A stretch of 64,000 bases of DNA from Caryophanales bacterium UBA743 (GTDB lineage Bacteria; Bacillota_I; Bacilli_A; RFN20; CAG-826): the NCBI GenBank assembly GCA_002297365.1, contig DBKT01000005.1, positions 9,158-73,157 of the forward strand, read 5' to 3'. Each line of letters starts with the position of its first letter. Position 1 is the stretch's first letter. This document shows positions 15,835 to 24,546 of the stretch, piece after piece. Below the pieces are notes generated by a model. It was not told the DNA's origin, did not search any database, and saw only the letters and a list, made by a program, of their open reading frames with translations. The translations under genes and the position numbers were made by a program.

Positions 15835-17822
15835 TTCGCTAATTCTCCTTTCAATTCGAAGATAATGTCGCGTATTTGAGCCGCGCGCTCGAAATCATAG
15901 ACTTTTGCGGCCTCTCTCATTTCTTTCTCTAGTTTCTTAATTTGAGTCTCGCTGTCTTTTTTGGAAAGATGTTTCTTCACGCTCTTGGCAAAGCTCTCTT
16001 CTTCCGAATCCGTATTGGATAATGGAGGCCTTATGTCTTTCACGATAGTCTTAGGAATGATGCCATGCTCTAAGTTATAGGCCTCTTGGATCTTTCTTCG
16101 GCGATTGGTCTCTTCGATGCACCCTCTCATCGAATCGGTAATGCAGTCAGCATACATAATGACTTTGCCATTCGCATTCCTGGCCGCGCGTCCCGTAATC
16201 TGGATGAGGGATGTTTTAGAGCGAAGGAAGCCCTCTTTATCCGCGTCTAAGATGCAAATAAGGGAGACCTCGGGAATATCAAGGCCTTCGCGAAGGAGGT
16301 TGATGCCTACAAGGACGTCGTATTTTCCTTTTCGTAATTGATAAATGATTTCCGTCCTTTCAAGAGTCTTTGTCTCGTTTTGAAGATAGGTGACTTTAAT
16401 GCCTTCTCCTTTTAAATAGGAAGTAAGGTCTTCCGCCATTTTGATTGTAAGGGTAACGATCATAACGCGCTCGTTTTTGGCTATTCTGGCTTTGATTTCC
16501 TGCATCATGTCATCAATTTGCCCGAGAGGCTTACGAACTTCGATAATAGGGTCGAGAAGACCGGTCGGACGAATGACTTGTTCCACCACTTCGCCATGCG
16601 TTTTTCCTAATTCGTAATCTCCTGGAGTTGCGGAGGTGCAAATGACATTCTTTGGCATAAGGGATTCAAATTCGGAAAAATTAAGAGGCCTGTTATCTAA
16701 GGCGCTAGGTAAACGAAAGCCGTATTCAACCAAGGTTTCTTTGCGTGAGCGATCTCCAAAATACATTCCTCTGACCTGCGGGAAGGTAACATGGGATTCA
16801 TCGACAAGAAGAAGGTAATCCTTCGGAAAGTAATCCATCAAGCAAAAAGGCCTTTCCCCCGGTTTTCTTTGATCGATATGGCGGGAATAATTTTCAATAC
16901 CTGGGCAACGGCCAAATTCTTGCAAGGACTCAATATCTTGCCTCGTTCTCATTTCAAGACGCTCCGCTTCAAGAAGCTTGCCTTCTTTTTTAAAATAAGC
17001 AAGGCGTTCATCCAATTCTTTGGATATGCTCTCGCAAGCTTTATTGATTCTCGCTCTCGTTGAAGCGTGATCGTAGGCAGGATAAATTGGATAGGTTAGA
17101 TAAGATTTATGGAATTCACCCGTAAGCTTGTTAATCTCAGAAATTTTTTCAACATCATCGCCAAAGCAATCAATACGAATGTAATAATCGCTTGGAGTCA
17201 TAGGGCAAATGTCGATAACATCGCCATGGACACGAAAATTACCTGGATTTAAATCGAAATTATTGCGTGTATATTGAGAATCAACCAAACGCTCAAAAAA
17301 CTTTTTTCGATCGAGAGTCTCTCCTTCACGAACTTCAAAAACAAGGCCACTATATTCTTCTGGGTCGCTTAAACCGTATATGGCGGCAACAGAAGCCACC
17401 ACTATCGTGTCTCTTCTTTCAAGAATGGAGTTAACAGCGCTGGTTCTGAGTTGTTCAATCTCATCATTCATCATGGCATCTTTGGCAATATACGTGTCGG
17501 TCTTTGGCACATAGGCTTCAGGCTGATAAAAATCAAAGTTTGAAACAAAATATTCAACACGGTTCTCAGGAAAAAGCTCCTTGAATTCACCATAAAGTTG
17601 AGAGGCGAGCGTTTTATTGTGCACTAAAACCAGAGTTGGGCGGTTTAGCGCGGCAACGATATTCGCGTCGGTGAAAGTTTTCCCCGTGCCAGTAGCTCCC
17701 TTGATGACTTGAAATTGTTTGCCCTCCTTAACGCCTTTTAAAACCTCGGCGATGGCATGAGGTTGATCCCCTGTTGGTTTATAAGGCGAGACGAGTTTGA
17801 ATGGATGGGATGCGTCACTCAT
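15831..17822 (-). CDS. uvrB: Excinuclease ABC subunit B
   Basis: UvrB is the damage-verifying helicase of nucleotide excision repair, loaded by UvrA and cut partner of UvrC. About 663 residues from ATG 17822 (preceded by AAAGGA; an upstream in-frame ATG at 17870 adds 16 residues without support). Seen in order: KPTGDQPHAI, Walker A GATGTGKT, the beta-hairpin YYQPEAYVPKTDTYI, VDESHVTFPQ, helicase motif VTLTIKMAEDLTSYL, QITGRAARN, and a C-terminal UvrC-binding UVR motif. It overlaps the yitT gene by eight bases. uvrA is not in the window. Confidence 0.97.
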   Translation of the reverse strand: MSDASHPFKLVSPYKPTGDQPHAIAEVLKGVKEGKQFQVIKGATGTGKTFTDANIVAALNRPTLVLVHNKTLASQLYGEFKELFPENRVEYFVSNFDFYQPEAYVPKTDTYIAKDAMMNDEIEQLRTSAVNSILERRDTIVVASVAAIYGLSDPEEYSGLVFEVREGETLDRKKFFERLVDSQYTRNNFDLNPGNFRVHGDVIDICPMTPSDYYIRIDCFGDDVEKISEINKLTGEFHKSYLTYPIYPAYDHASTRARINKACESISKELDERLAYFKKEGKLLEAERLEMRTRQDIESLQEFGRCPGIENYSRHIDQRKPGERPFCLMDYFPKDYLLLVDESHVTFPQVRGMYFGDRSRKETLVEYGFRLPSALDNRPLNFSEFESLMPKNVICTSATPGDYELGKTHGEVVEQVIRPTGLLDPIIEVRKPLGQIDDMMQEIKARIAKNERVMIVTLTIKMAEDLTSYLKGEGIKVTYLQNETKTLERTEIIYQLRKGKYDVLVGINLLREGLDIPEVSLICILDADKEGFLRSKTSLIQITGRAARNANGKVIMYADCITDSMRGCIEETNRRRKIQEAYNLEHGIIPKTIVKDIRPPLSNTDSEEESFAKSVKKHLSKKDSETQIKKLEKEMREAAKVYDFERAAQIRDIIFELKGELAK

Positions 17823-18822
17823 CTTTTTTTCCTTTGTTTTTCTTAGGAAGAGGCAAGAAACCATCCCCATGGATGGAGTTGGCTTTCGTAGAAGAAATGA
17901 AGGCGTTAGGATCCAATTCCGCTATTTTGTTCTCCAATTCCATTTGCTCGGATTTATTAATGACGATGCGAACAAGCTTTCTTTTTTCGCCGGTGTAGCC
18001 TCCGACAGCATCAAAAAGAGTGACAGAATGATCGAGCTCATCGAAAACAAATTGAGAAATTTCTTCGTATTTATCGGAAATAACGTCGACAATGACAAAA
18101 CGATCCGCGTTAATGTAGACAAATTGAATCGCGATGGAGCAAGTCAAAGCAGAAAGGATTCCGCCCAAGCAATAAATTCCTATGCTTGGTTGGGCAAGTC
18201 GAGCAAAGGTTGCAGCTAAAATCAAAGCCCCGTCAATCAAAAAACTGGATAAGTCTTCTTTGATGGAGGTGAATTTGGCCAAGACACTAGAAAGAATGGC
18301 GAATCCGCCCGTGGAAGCGCGTCCTAGGAAAGCCAAAGCGACAGCGACCCCATCTAAGATTCCGCCGCATAAGGCGCAAATAACAAGGTTCGCGACATCA
18401 GAGCCCTGCAATTGATAATTCAGCAAAGAAGAAGCGCCATTTAAATTTGGGTAAAGGGAGGACAACCCCAAATGAGTTCCTATGTCAAAACGGTAGAATA
18501 AAGCGTAGAAAGCGGGATAGGCGACCATGGCAATGGCTGTTTTGATGGAGAATTTCTTTCCTAATAGAAATAAGCCTAAGAACCAAAGGAGGACCTGCAC
18601 GATAGCAACAACGATATCGCGGATTCCAAAACCCAAAAGAGGTTCAACAAAAAAATCAACGAGAATGCCAATCGAAGAAACGCCACCAGAGACTATGTCC
18701 CATTTATTGAGGAAGACCGCATCCCCAAAAGCAAAAAGGATGCAGCCGATTAAAACCAGGCATACATCTTTCGTTTTCTTATAAATAGGAGAGCGAAGAA
18801 ATTTCTTTCCTTTGAGCAGCAT
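17815..18822 (-). CDS. YitT family membrane protein
   Basis: A 335-residue member of the YitT/DUF161 family: about five membrane helices in the first 230 residues (GDAVFLNKWDIVSGGVSSIGIL is the repeated family motif, with a second FLGRASTGGFAILSSVL) and a C-terminal soluble DUF2179 domain (about 235-320; FVFDELDHSVTLFDAVGGYTG). The family is widespread in Bacillota; some members are suggested to be transporters and the DUF2179 domain to sense a ligand. It sits between prfB and uvrB in the operon, touching prfB directly. Confidence 0.9.
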   Translation of the reverse strand: MLLKGKKFLRSPIYKKTKDVCLVLIGCILFAFGDAVFLNKWDIVSGGVSSIGILVDFFVEPLLGFGIRDIVVAIVQVLLWFLGLFLLGKKFSIKTAIAMVAYPAFYALFYRFDIGTHLGLSSLYPNLNGASSLLNYQLQGSDVANLVICALCGGILDGVAVALAFLGRASTGGFAILSSVLAKFTSIKEDLSSFLIDGALILAATFARLAQPSIGIYCLGGILSALTCSIAIQFVYINADRFVIVDVISDKYEEISQFVFDELDHSVTLFDAVGGYTGEKRKLVRIVINKSEQMELENKIAELDPNAFISSTKANSIHGDGFLPLPKKNKGKKDE

Positions 18823-19939
18823 TTATCCTTGTCTCCCTTCTCTTGAGAGCATTTCTAAATAAGCATATAAGAAACCGTCGATGTCTCCATCCATAACTCC
18901 GGAAACGTCCGCAGTTTGATATTCCGTTCGATGATCTTTTACCATCGTATAAGGGCAAAAAACATAGGAACGGATCTGAGAGCCCCATTCAATATTCTTC
19001 TGTTCGCCGACAATGGATTTCATTTTTGCGTCTCTTTCTTCAAGCTTGCGTTGCATCAGCTTATCGGCAAGCATTTCCATACAGGTTTGCTTGTTAAAAA
19101 GCTGTGAACGCTCGATTTCGCAAGAGACCACAATGCCAGTAGGGATGTGAGTGATTCTAACAGCGGAAGATACTTTGTTAACGTTTTGCCCTCCAGCCCC
19201 GCCAGAACGGAAGGTATCAATGCGAAGGTCTTTTGGATCAATGACGACGTCAGCGACTTTCCCGAATTCCGGGACGACATTTACCGAGGCAAAAGAGGTG
19301 TGCCTTCTTGCGTTCGCGTCAAAAGGAGAGATACGCACCAAACGATGAACGCCTTTTTCTCCTTTAAGAAGGCCGTAGGCGTTCTTGCCGGAGATTTTAA
19401 CCATGGCGCTCTTAAGTCCAGCCTCTTCCCCGGATTCATAGGAGTAGACTTGCCATTTATAGTGATGTTTTTCCGCCCAACGGCCATACATTCTAAAAAG
19501 CATATCGGCCCAATCCTGGGCTTCTGTTCCACCCGCTCCCGGATGAATTTCGAGGGTGGCATTTAAATTGTCGTATTCGCCGGTGAAAAGAAGATCGTTC
19601 CTTAATTCATGAATCTTCTTTTTGAGCTCCGTTTCGGTGTCTCCGATAAGCTCTCTCATCTCTTCAGAAGAGGCGTCTGGATCCGCCAAAAGCGAAATAA
19701 CCCCATCAAAATCCCCCTGGATTTGCGTATAGGTATCGTATTTGTATTTAGCGTCATTGAGTTTGTTTACAACTTCAAGAGCGTTTTTTTGGTCATCCCA
19801 AAAACCTTCTTTATTTTGCTCCTCTGTATAGGAGGCAATGTCGTTTTTCAGCTTTCCGAGGTCAAAGAGAACCACCGAGCTGCGAAACGAGTTTTCCAAT
19901 TTCTTGGGCTTCTTGTTTTAATTCGACTAGCTCTTTCAT
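18823..19939 (-). CDS. prfB: Peptide chain release factor 2, programmed +1 frameshift
   Basis: RF2 releases finished chains at UGA and UAA. The gene really starts at ATG 19939 (AAAGGA just upstream). Twenty-five codons later it meets CTT TGA C (19867-19861), the well-known autoregulatory site: slow termination at UGA lets the ribosome slip +1 onto UUU and continue. GGTGGT upstream can act as the internal SD-like stimulator. The full product is about 371 residues, with the stop-codon-reading SPF in RISPFDANARR and the catalytic GGQ in GGAGGQNV. A start at TTG 19899 would give a false N-terminus. Cotranscribed with secA, 29 bases downstream of it. Confidence 0.95.
19861..19867 (-). promoter_or_regulatory. 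prfB programmed frameshift site CTTTGAC
   Basis: The in-frame UGA at codon 26 is followed by C and preceded by CUU, exactly the conserved RF2 recoding heptamer, with a GGTGGT purine-rich element a few bases upstream. Confidence 0.95.
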
Positions 19940-19968
19940 ATATTCCTTTTATTTAATAAACCATTCTA

Positions 19969-22674
19969 TTATTTCCGGCTTTGTTCCAAAGCGGCAACCG
20001 CGTCGTTATAGTCTTTGATGACTTTAGCATAGGCTTCATCGCCGATGACTTGACGGTTTGCGCGTCTAAGATTGTTTGCAGCAAGTTTCACACGATCTTC
20101 CAAACTCATATCCGGAGTCGGTTGGGGAAGAGGGTCTGCTTTCGTAAAGCGGTAATCCGCCAATGAAGAATCCGTTTGCTCGTTCGCCTCTTTTTTAATT
20201 GGTTCAGGCTGTGGCGCTGCATCATTTTTTGAAGGAGGTGTGGCAACAACGATCTTCTCAGGTTTGATGGCTCCAATTGTGGTAGCGGGCTGAGCTTCTA
20301 CGACAACCTTTTCTTCTGGTTCAGGCTCTTTCTGTTTCAAACGAACATTAAGAAGGTTGAAAGTCGTATCAACCGCGGCTTTTTCGTTCATTTCCGCAAA
20401 GAGCTCATAGCCTTCGTTGACGTAATCTTGAAGAGGGTTCTTTTGAGCGTAGCTTCTAAGGTTAATGCCATCACGCAAATGAGACATGGTATCAATATGC
20501 CCTTGCCAGTTACGATCGATGACCCTTAAAGAAATGTTACGTTCAATCTTGTCGGCATCTTCAGCAGGCCATGTCTTACGTTTCTCAAGATAACGAGCAT
20601 AAAGAATTTCACCAAGGTCTTCCCCTGCTTCTTCTATTTGCGCACCATCGTAAGCAGCAGCAGAAATAGTCCCTTCCGGAAGGAATTGAGGTTCGACAAG
20701 GCGCTTTAGGCTTTCGCCATTAACGATATCAAGGTTGGCGTTTTTATCAATCGCTTGCTTACAAAGATATAAGCCTGTTGTCTTAAAGAAATCATGGACA
20801 AGATCAACAATATCATCCGCCATTAAGATGGCGTCACGTTTCTTATAGATAATGTCTCTTTGCTTTGCTAAAACGTCATCGTAATCTTTTAAATTCTTAC
20901 GAATATCGAAGTTCTTTCCTTCAATTTGTTTTTGAGCGTTGGTAACAGCGCCAGTCAGGAGCCTAGATTCAATTGGCTCGCCATCTGCGTTCTTTTGGAA
21001 TTGCTCGCGAAGGCTGTCGGGAGCGAATCTTCTTAAAAGCTCATCGTCAAAAGAAATGAAGAAACGAGTGAAGCCAGGGTCCCCTTGACGCCCAGCACGT
21101 CCACGTAATTGGTTATCGATACGGCGGGATTCATGACGTTCGGTGCCGAACACACACAAACCGCCAAGTTTGCGAGTTTCATCGGTAAGCTTAATATCGG
21201 TGCCACGGCCTGCCATATTCGTAGCAAGGGTAACAGCGCCTTTTTCTCCAGCATGGGAAATAATTTCCGCTTCACGAGCTTGGTTTTTGGCATTTAAGAC
21301 CTCGTGAGGAATTCCTGCGGCGGTTAGCAATGCGGAAATCTCCTCGTTGGATTCAACAGAAACCGTGCCGATTAAGATCGGTTGGCCTTTTTCGTGCCTT
21401 TCTTTAACCGCCTTGACAAGAGCGTCTAATTTTTCTTTGTGGGTACCAAAGATGTAATCAGGGGCGTCAATACGTTGGATTGGCTTGTTGGTAGGAATAA
21501 CGATAACTTTCATGTTATAGATGGTTTCGAATTCCTCTTCTTCGGTTTTCGCTGTGCCAGTCATGCCAGAGAGTTTCTCGTATAAACGGAAGAAATTCTG
21601 ATAGGTTATGGTCGCCATAACAACGGTTTCTTGCTTGATTTCAACGCCCTCTTTGGCTTGAATGGCTTGTTGAAGGCCGTCGTTATATTCTCTGCCCGGC
21701 ATGATACGGCCGGTGAATTGGTCAATCAATTGAATGGTGTGCTTATCATCCACCATGTATTCGACATCGCGAGCCATGATGTAATTCGCTTTCAAGGCTT
21801 GGTGGATTCTATGAACGAGGTCTTGATATTCAGGATCATAAAGATTGCGAATGCCGAACATCTTTTCCGCTTTGTTATTGCCTTCATCGGTCAAAGAGCA
21901 GGTTTTATCTTTGATATCGATAGTGAAATCCACGTCTTTCTTTAACGCTTTGACAAAACGATCGGCAACTTGATATTGAGAAGCGGCAGTTCTTGAGCCA
22001 CCGGAAATAATAAGAGGGGTTCTTGATTCATCGATCAAAACCGAGTCCGCTTCATCGACAACGCAGAAATACAGGCCGCGAAGAACACGACCGCTTAAAT
22101 CCGGGGACATATTGTCGCGAAGATAATCAAAGCCAAGTTCGGAGTTGGTAGTATAAGTAACATCACAGGCATAAGCTTCGCGTTTTTCGTTAGTCGATTT
22201 GGAAGCGAGATTGACGCCAACGGTTAAGCCTAAGAAACGATAGATTTGTCCCATCCATTCTGCGTCACGGGAGGCGAGATATTCATTAACGGTAATAACG
22301 TGGACGCCCTTACCAGTTAAAGCATTTAAATAAACGGCCATGGTTTCGGTTAAGGTTTTGCCTTCACCGGTTTTCATTTCAGCAATGTCGCCATTATTCA
22401 AAACGAGGGAACCAATAATCTGAACTTGGAATGGTTTCTGATGAAGGACGCGCCACGCCGCTTCGCGAGCGACTGCATAGGCTTCGTATTTGATGGATTC
22501 CAAGCTGGCGCCATTTTTTAATTTTTCCTTAAATTCGACAGTCTTATGACGAAGCTCGTCATCCGTGAGTTTGCTCATCGCCTCATCATAGGCAAGGACT
22601 TGCTCGGACTCACGGTAATACTTGTTCAACTCTCTCTTCTCGAGATGAAATATTTTTTCAATGATATTAGCCAC
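19969..22674 (-). CDS. secA: Preprotein translocase ATPase SecA
   Basis: SecA is the motor that drives preproteins through SecYEG. The 901 residues contain the DEAD motor (EMKTGEGKT Walker A near residue 100; VDEADSVLIDE), the preprotein crosslinking domain, the second motor half (NMAGRGTDI, GRAGRQGD) and the helical scaffold/wing domain. The C-terminal tail (about 800-901) is Pro/Glu-rich and lacks the Cys-rich zinc finger found in many SecA proteins; it ends in a short helical segment. First gene of the six-gene operon with its own promoter. Confidence 0.97.
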   Translation of the reverse strand: MANIIEKIFHLEKRELNKYYRESEQVLAYDEAMSKLTDDELRHKTVEFKEKLKNGASLESIKYEAYAVAREAAWRVLHQKPFQVQIIGSLVLNNGDIAEMKTGEGKTLTETMAVYLNALTGKGVHVITVNEYLASRDAEWMGQIYRFLGLTVGVNLASKSTNEKREAYACDVTYTTNSELGFDYLRDNMSPDLSGRVLRGLYFCVVDEADSVLIDESRTPLIISGGSRTAASQYQVADRFVKALKKDVDFTIDIKDKTCSLTDEGNNKAEKMFGIRNLYDPEYQDLVHRIHQALKANYIMARDVEYMVDDKHTIQLIDQFTGRIMPGREYNDGLQQAIQAKEGVEIKQETVVMATITYQNFFRLYEKLSGMTGTAKTEEEEFETIYNMKVIVIPTNKPIQRIDAPDYIFGTHKEKLDALVKAVKERHEKGQPILIGTVSVESNEEISALLTAAGIPHEVLNAKNQAREAEIISHAGEKGAVTLATNMAGRGTDIKLTDETRKLGGLCVFGTERHESRRIDNQLRGRAGRQGDPGFTRFFISFDDELLRRFAPDSLREQFQKNADGEPIESRLLTGAVTNAQKQIEGKNFDIRKNLKDYDDVLAKQRDIIYKKRDAILMADDIVDLVHDFFKTTGLYLCKQAIDKNANLDIVNGESLKRLVEPQFLPEGTISAAAYDGAQIEEAGEDLGEILYARYLEKRKTWPAEDADKIERNISLRVIDRNWQGHIDTMSHLRDGINLRSYAQKNPLQDYVNEGYELFAEMNEKAAVDTTFNLLNVRLKQKEPEPEEKVVVEAQPATTIGAIKPEKIVVATPPSKNDAAPQPEPIKKEANEQTDSSLADYRFTKADPLPQPTPDMSLEDRVKLAANNLRRANRQVIGDEAYAKVIKDYNDAVAALEQSRK

Positions 22675-22699
22675 AGTATTCTCCTAAAACATCCTTGAG

Positions 22700-22728
22700 A
22701 TTTTATCATTACCATAAATGGTAAGCAA
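22700..22728 (-). promoter_or_regulatory. secA promoter with palindrome in the spacer
   Basis: TTGCTT (22728-22723), 17 bases, TAAAAT (22705-22700) on the minus strand. The dyad TTACCAT-AA-ATGGTAA (22709-22724) fills the spacer, a classic repressor position. It may also form a hairpin, but lies upstream of the transcript start. Confidence 0.6.
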
Positions 22729-22738
22729 TGAAATGAAA

Positions 22739-23383
22739 CTATCCTTGTTCATTTGAAAACTCTTTTACCCGCGCAAGCGAAAGAATCTTCACCTTTTTCG
22801 CGCCATGCTCTAAAAGCAGTTTTGTGCATGCTTTTGCCGTCGCCCCAGTCGTAATCAAATCGTCAACGAAAAGGATGTTTTTGCCCAAAACGGTCTCTTT
22901 GTCATTCCAAAGCAAATGGTTGGATATCTCTTGCCTTTCTTTGTAATGTAGATTTGCCTGCTTGATGTCGTCTTTCTTTATGATTGCGTGAATAAACCCT
23001 CTCCCGATCCCTTTAAAAAGTTCCTCGACATGATTAAAGCCGCGAACTATGTCTTTTTCTTTAAAAGAAGGTGCTGGAACTAAGTAATAAGAATGAAAAC
23101 GCAGTTGAAAATATCTTTTTTGATTGACTAAGAATATTTCGCCTAATTCTATATCGAAACAACCTTTAAATTGATAGAGCATTTCTCTTATTTTTTCATT
23201 ATAGAAATAGCAGGATACGACGGGTATGCCTTCTAACTTATAGAAGGTCAATTGCGGATGCATCTTCGAGAAACAGCTTCGGCATAAAGGAACATCCCCA
23301 CCCAAAAGAGAAGGAAGGCTATCGCCATGAATATCCTTAAAACAGACCTTACAAAAAGGTGTTGCAAAAACGAATTTCATCAA
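22739..23383 (-). CDS. comFC: ComFC-like phosphoribosyltransferase
   Basis: A 214-residue ComFC/GntX protein: an N-terminal zinc-ribbon-like part (CKVC at 11-14, CRSC further on) and a C-terminal type I PRT domain with the PRPP loop ILFVDDLITTGATAKAC. ComFC is needed for DNA uptake in competent Bacillota and interacts with ComFA. The start lies 35 bases inside the end of comFA, so the two are coupled. The PRT motif is intact, the enzymatic substrate is unknown. Confidence 0.9.
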   Translation of the reverse strand: MMKFVFATPFCKVCFKDIHGDSLPSLLGGDVPLCRSCFSKMHPQLTFYKLEGIPVVSCYFYNEKIREMLYQFKGCFDIELGEIFLVNQKRYFQLRFHSYYLVPAPSFKEKDIVRGFNHVEELFKGIGRGFIHAIIKKDDIKQANLHYKERQEISNHLLWNDKETVLGKNILFVDDLITTGATAKACTKLLLEHGAKKVKILSLARVKEFSNEQG

Positions 23384-24491
23384 TTGCCCTCCTCATGGAA
23401 TCACTCTCTTTTTCGCAAAGAAAAATAACCTCTCCCCCTGGAGCGTCCATCTTTCTTCCCACACGTCCCGCTATTTGTATCAATGTGGAAGAGGAATAGA
23501 TTTCTTCCATATCGGAATGCGTGACGATCACTTGAAGATTTTTAAAAGTAACCCCTCTTTCTAAAACGGATGTTGTAACTAGGTATAAATATTGATTTTT
23601 CTTAAAATTCCCTATGATTTCCCCTCTGTTTTCTTTTTTAGAATGAACGCATTCACCACCTTTTACAAAGAAAGATAGATAGCGAAACAGTGATTCACAT
23701 AGGTCTATGGTTGGCGTGAATATAAAAACCGGCTTTTTTTCTTTTATGTAGTTTTTTAATTTATAAACAAGATAAGGAAGAAGAAAAGCGTTGGGTATTT
23801 TCTTCATGATAGGAACAGGAATTTTCTGTTTATGGAAACGCGTTCTGAGTTCTAATATGGCATGCCCTTCTTTTTTAAATTCATTCAATACCTCTTCGGA
23901 AGGAGTCGCGCTCATTAAAACGGAATGCCCTCTTAAGGAGTGGCGATAGAGAGATTGAAGCGTCTCGTTTCCTTTAAAAGGGAAGGCGTCTATTTCATCC
24001 ATCACCAAAAGATCGAAATATTTTTTATAACGATAAAGCTGATGGGTTGTAAGAATGATTACATCCCCTTCTAATGTGTCTGTATGTTGACCATATACAG
24101 CGACGATTTTATTTTGAGGAAAGGCATCTTTCAGACGCCAAAACAATTCAATGACAACATCCCTTCTTGGCAAAGCAAACCCAACACTCAAACCATGATA
24201 AATGGCATACGATATCACGGCATAAGATATTTCTGTTTTGCCTGCTCCGCATACAGCATACACCAAGGTGTCTATTCCTTTTTTGTAATTGGACACAATT
24301 TGTTCACTCAAAGCAGCTTGTTCCGGTGACAAAGCATAATGAAGGTTTAAAGGGGCTTCTCTCCCTTCTTTCTTTTTATACGTCAATTCTTCTCCATGAA
24401 AAGAGATGCATCTACGGCAATATGCTTGGCCGTTCTTATGACCAATATATTTTGAAGAAGCATTCCCGCACCGAGGGCAAACAAAATTCAT
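23349..24491 (-). CDS. comFA: ComFA-like competence DNA translocase
   Basis: A 380-residue superfamily 2 helicase that would drive single-stranded DNA into the cell through ComEC. Two CxxC pairs at residues 5/8 and 25/28 form the zinc finger typical of ComFA. Walker A is VCGAGKTE, Walker B is VMDEID (a DExD variant), followed by LMSATP, and motif VI QIAGRVGRK. It is shorter than the B. subtilis protein (about 460). The ribosome site AAGGAGG is part of a stable hairpin directly before the ATG, so translation is probably controlled. Confidence 0.9.
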   Translation of the reverse strand: MNFVCPRCGNASSKYIGHKNGQAYCRRCISFHGEELTYKKKEGREAPLNLHYALSPEQAALSEQIVSNYKKGIDTLVYAVCGAGKTEISYAVISYAIYHGLSVGFALPRRDVVIELFWRLKDAFPQNKIVAVYGQHTDTLEGDVIILTTHQLYRYKKYFDLLVMDEIDAFPFKGNETLQSLYRHSLRGHSVLMSATPSEEVLNEFKKEGHAILELRTRFHKQKIPVPIMKKIPNAFLLPYLVYKLKNYIKEKKPVFIFTPTIDLCESLFRYLSFFVKGGECVHSKKENRGEIIGNFKKNQYLYLVTTSVLERGVTFKNLQVIVTHSDMEEIYSSSTLIQIAGRVGRKMDAPGGEVIFLCEKESDSMRRAIDEIRFCNTFL

Positions 24492-24522
24492 AAAAAGCCT
24501 CCTTCACCTATAGAAAGGAGGC
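24492..24522 (-). promoter_or_regulatory. Terminator-like hairpin hiding the comFA ribosome site
   Basis: On the minus strand GCCTCCTT (24522-24515), a ten-base loop, and AAGGAGGC (24504-24497) form a perfect 8-bp stem, followed by T5 and ATG. The right arm is the Shine-Dalgarno sequence of comFA. It can both terminate pcrA-ligA read-through and block comFA translation. Confidence 0.8.
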
Positions 24523-24546
24523 TAAATGAAAAAACGGACAATTTTT

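Noticed and set aside
19969..22674. Truncated SecA because the zinc finger is missing
   Set aside because: All motor and scaffold domains are present and the tail ends naturally; several lineages lack the zinc-binding end.
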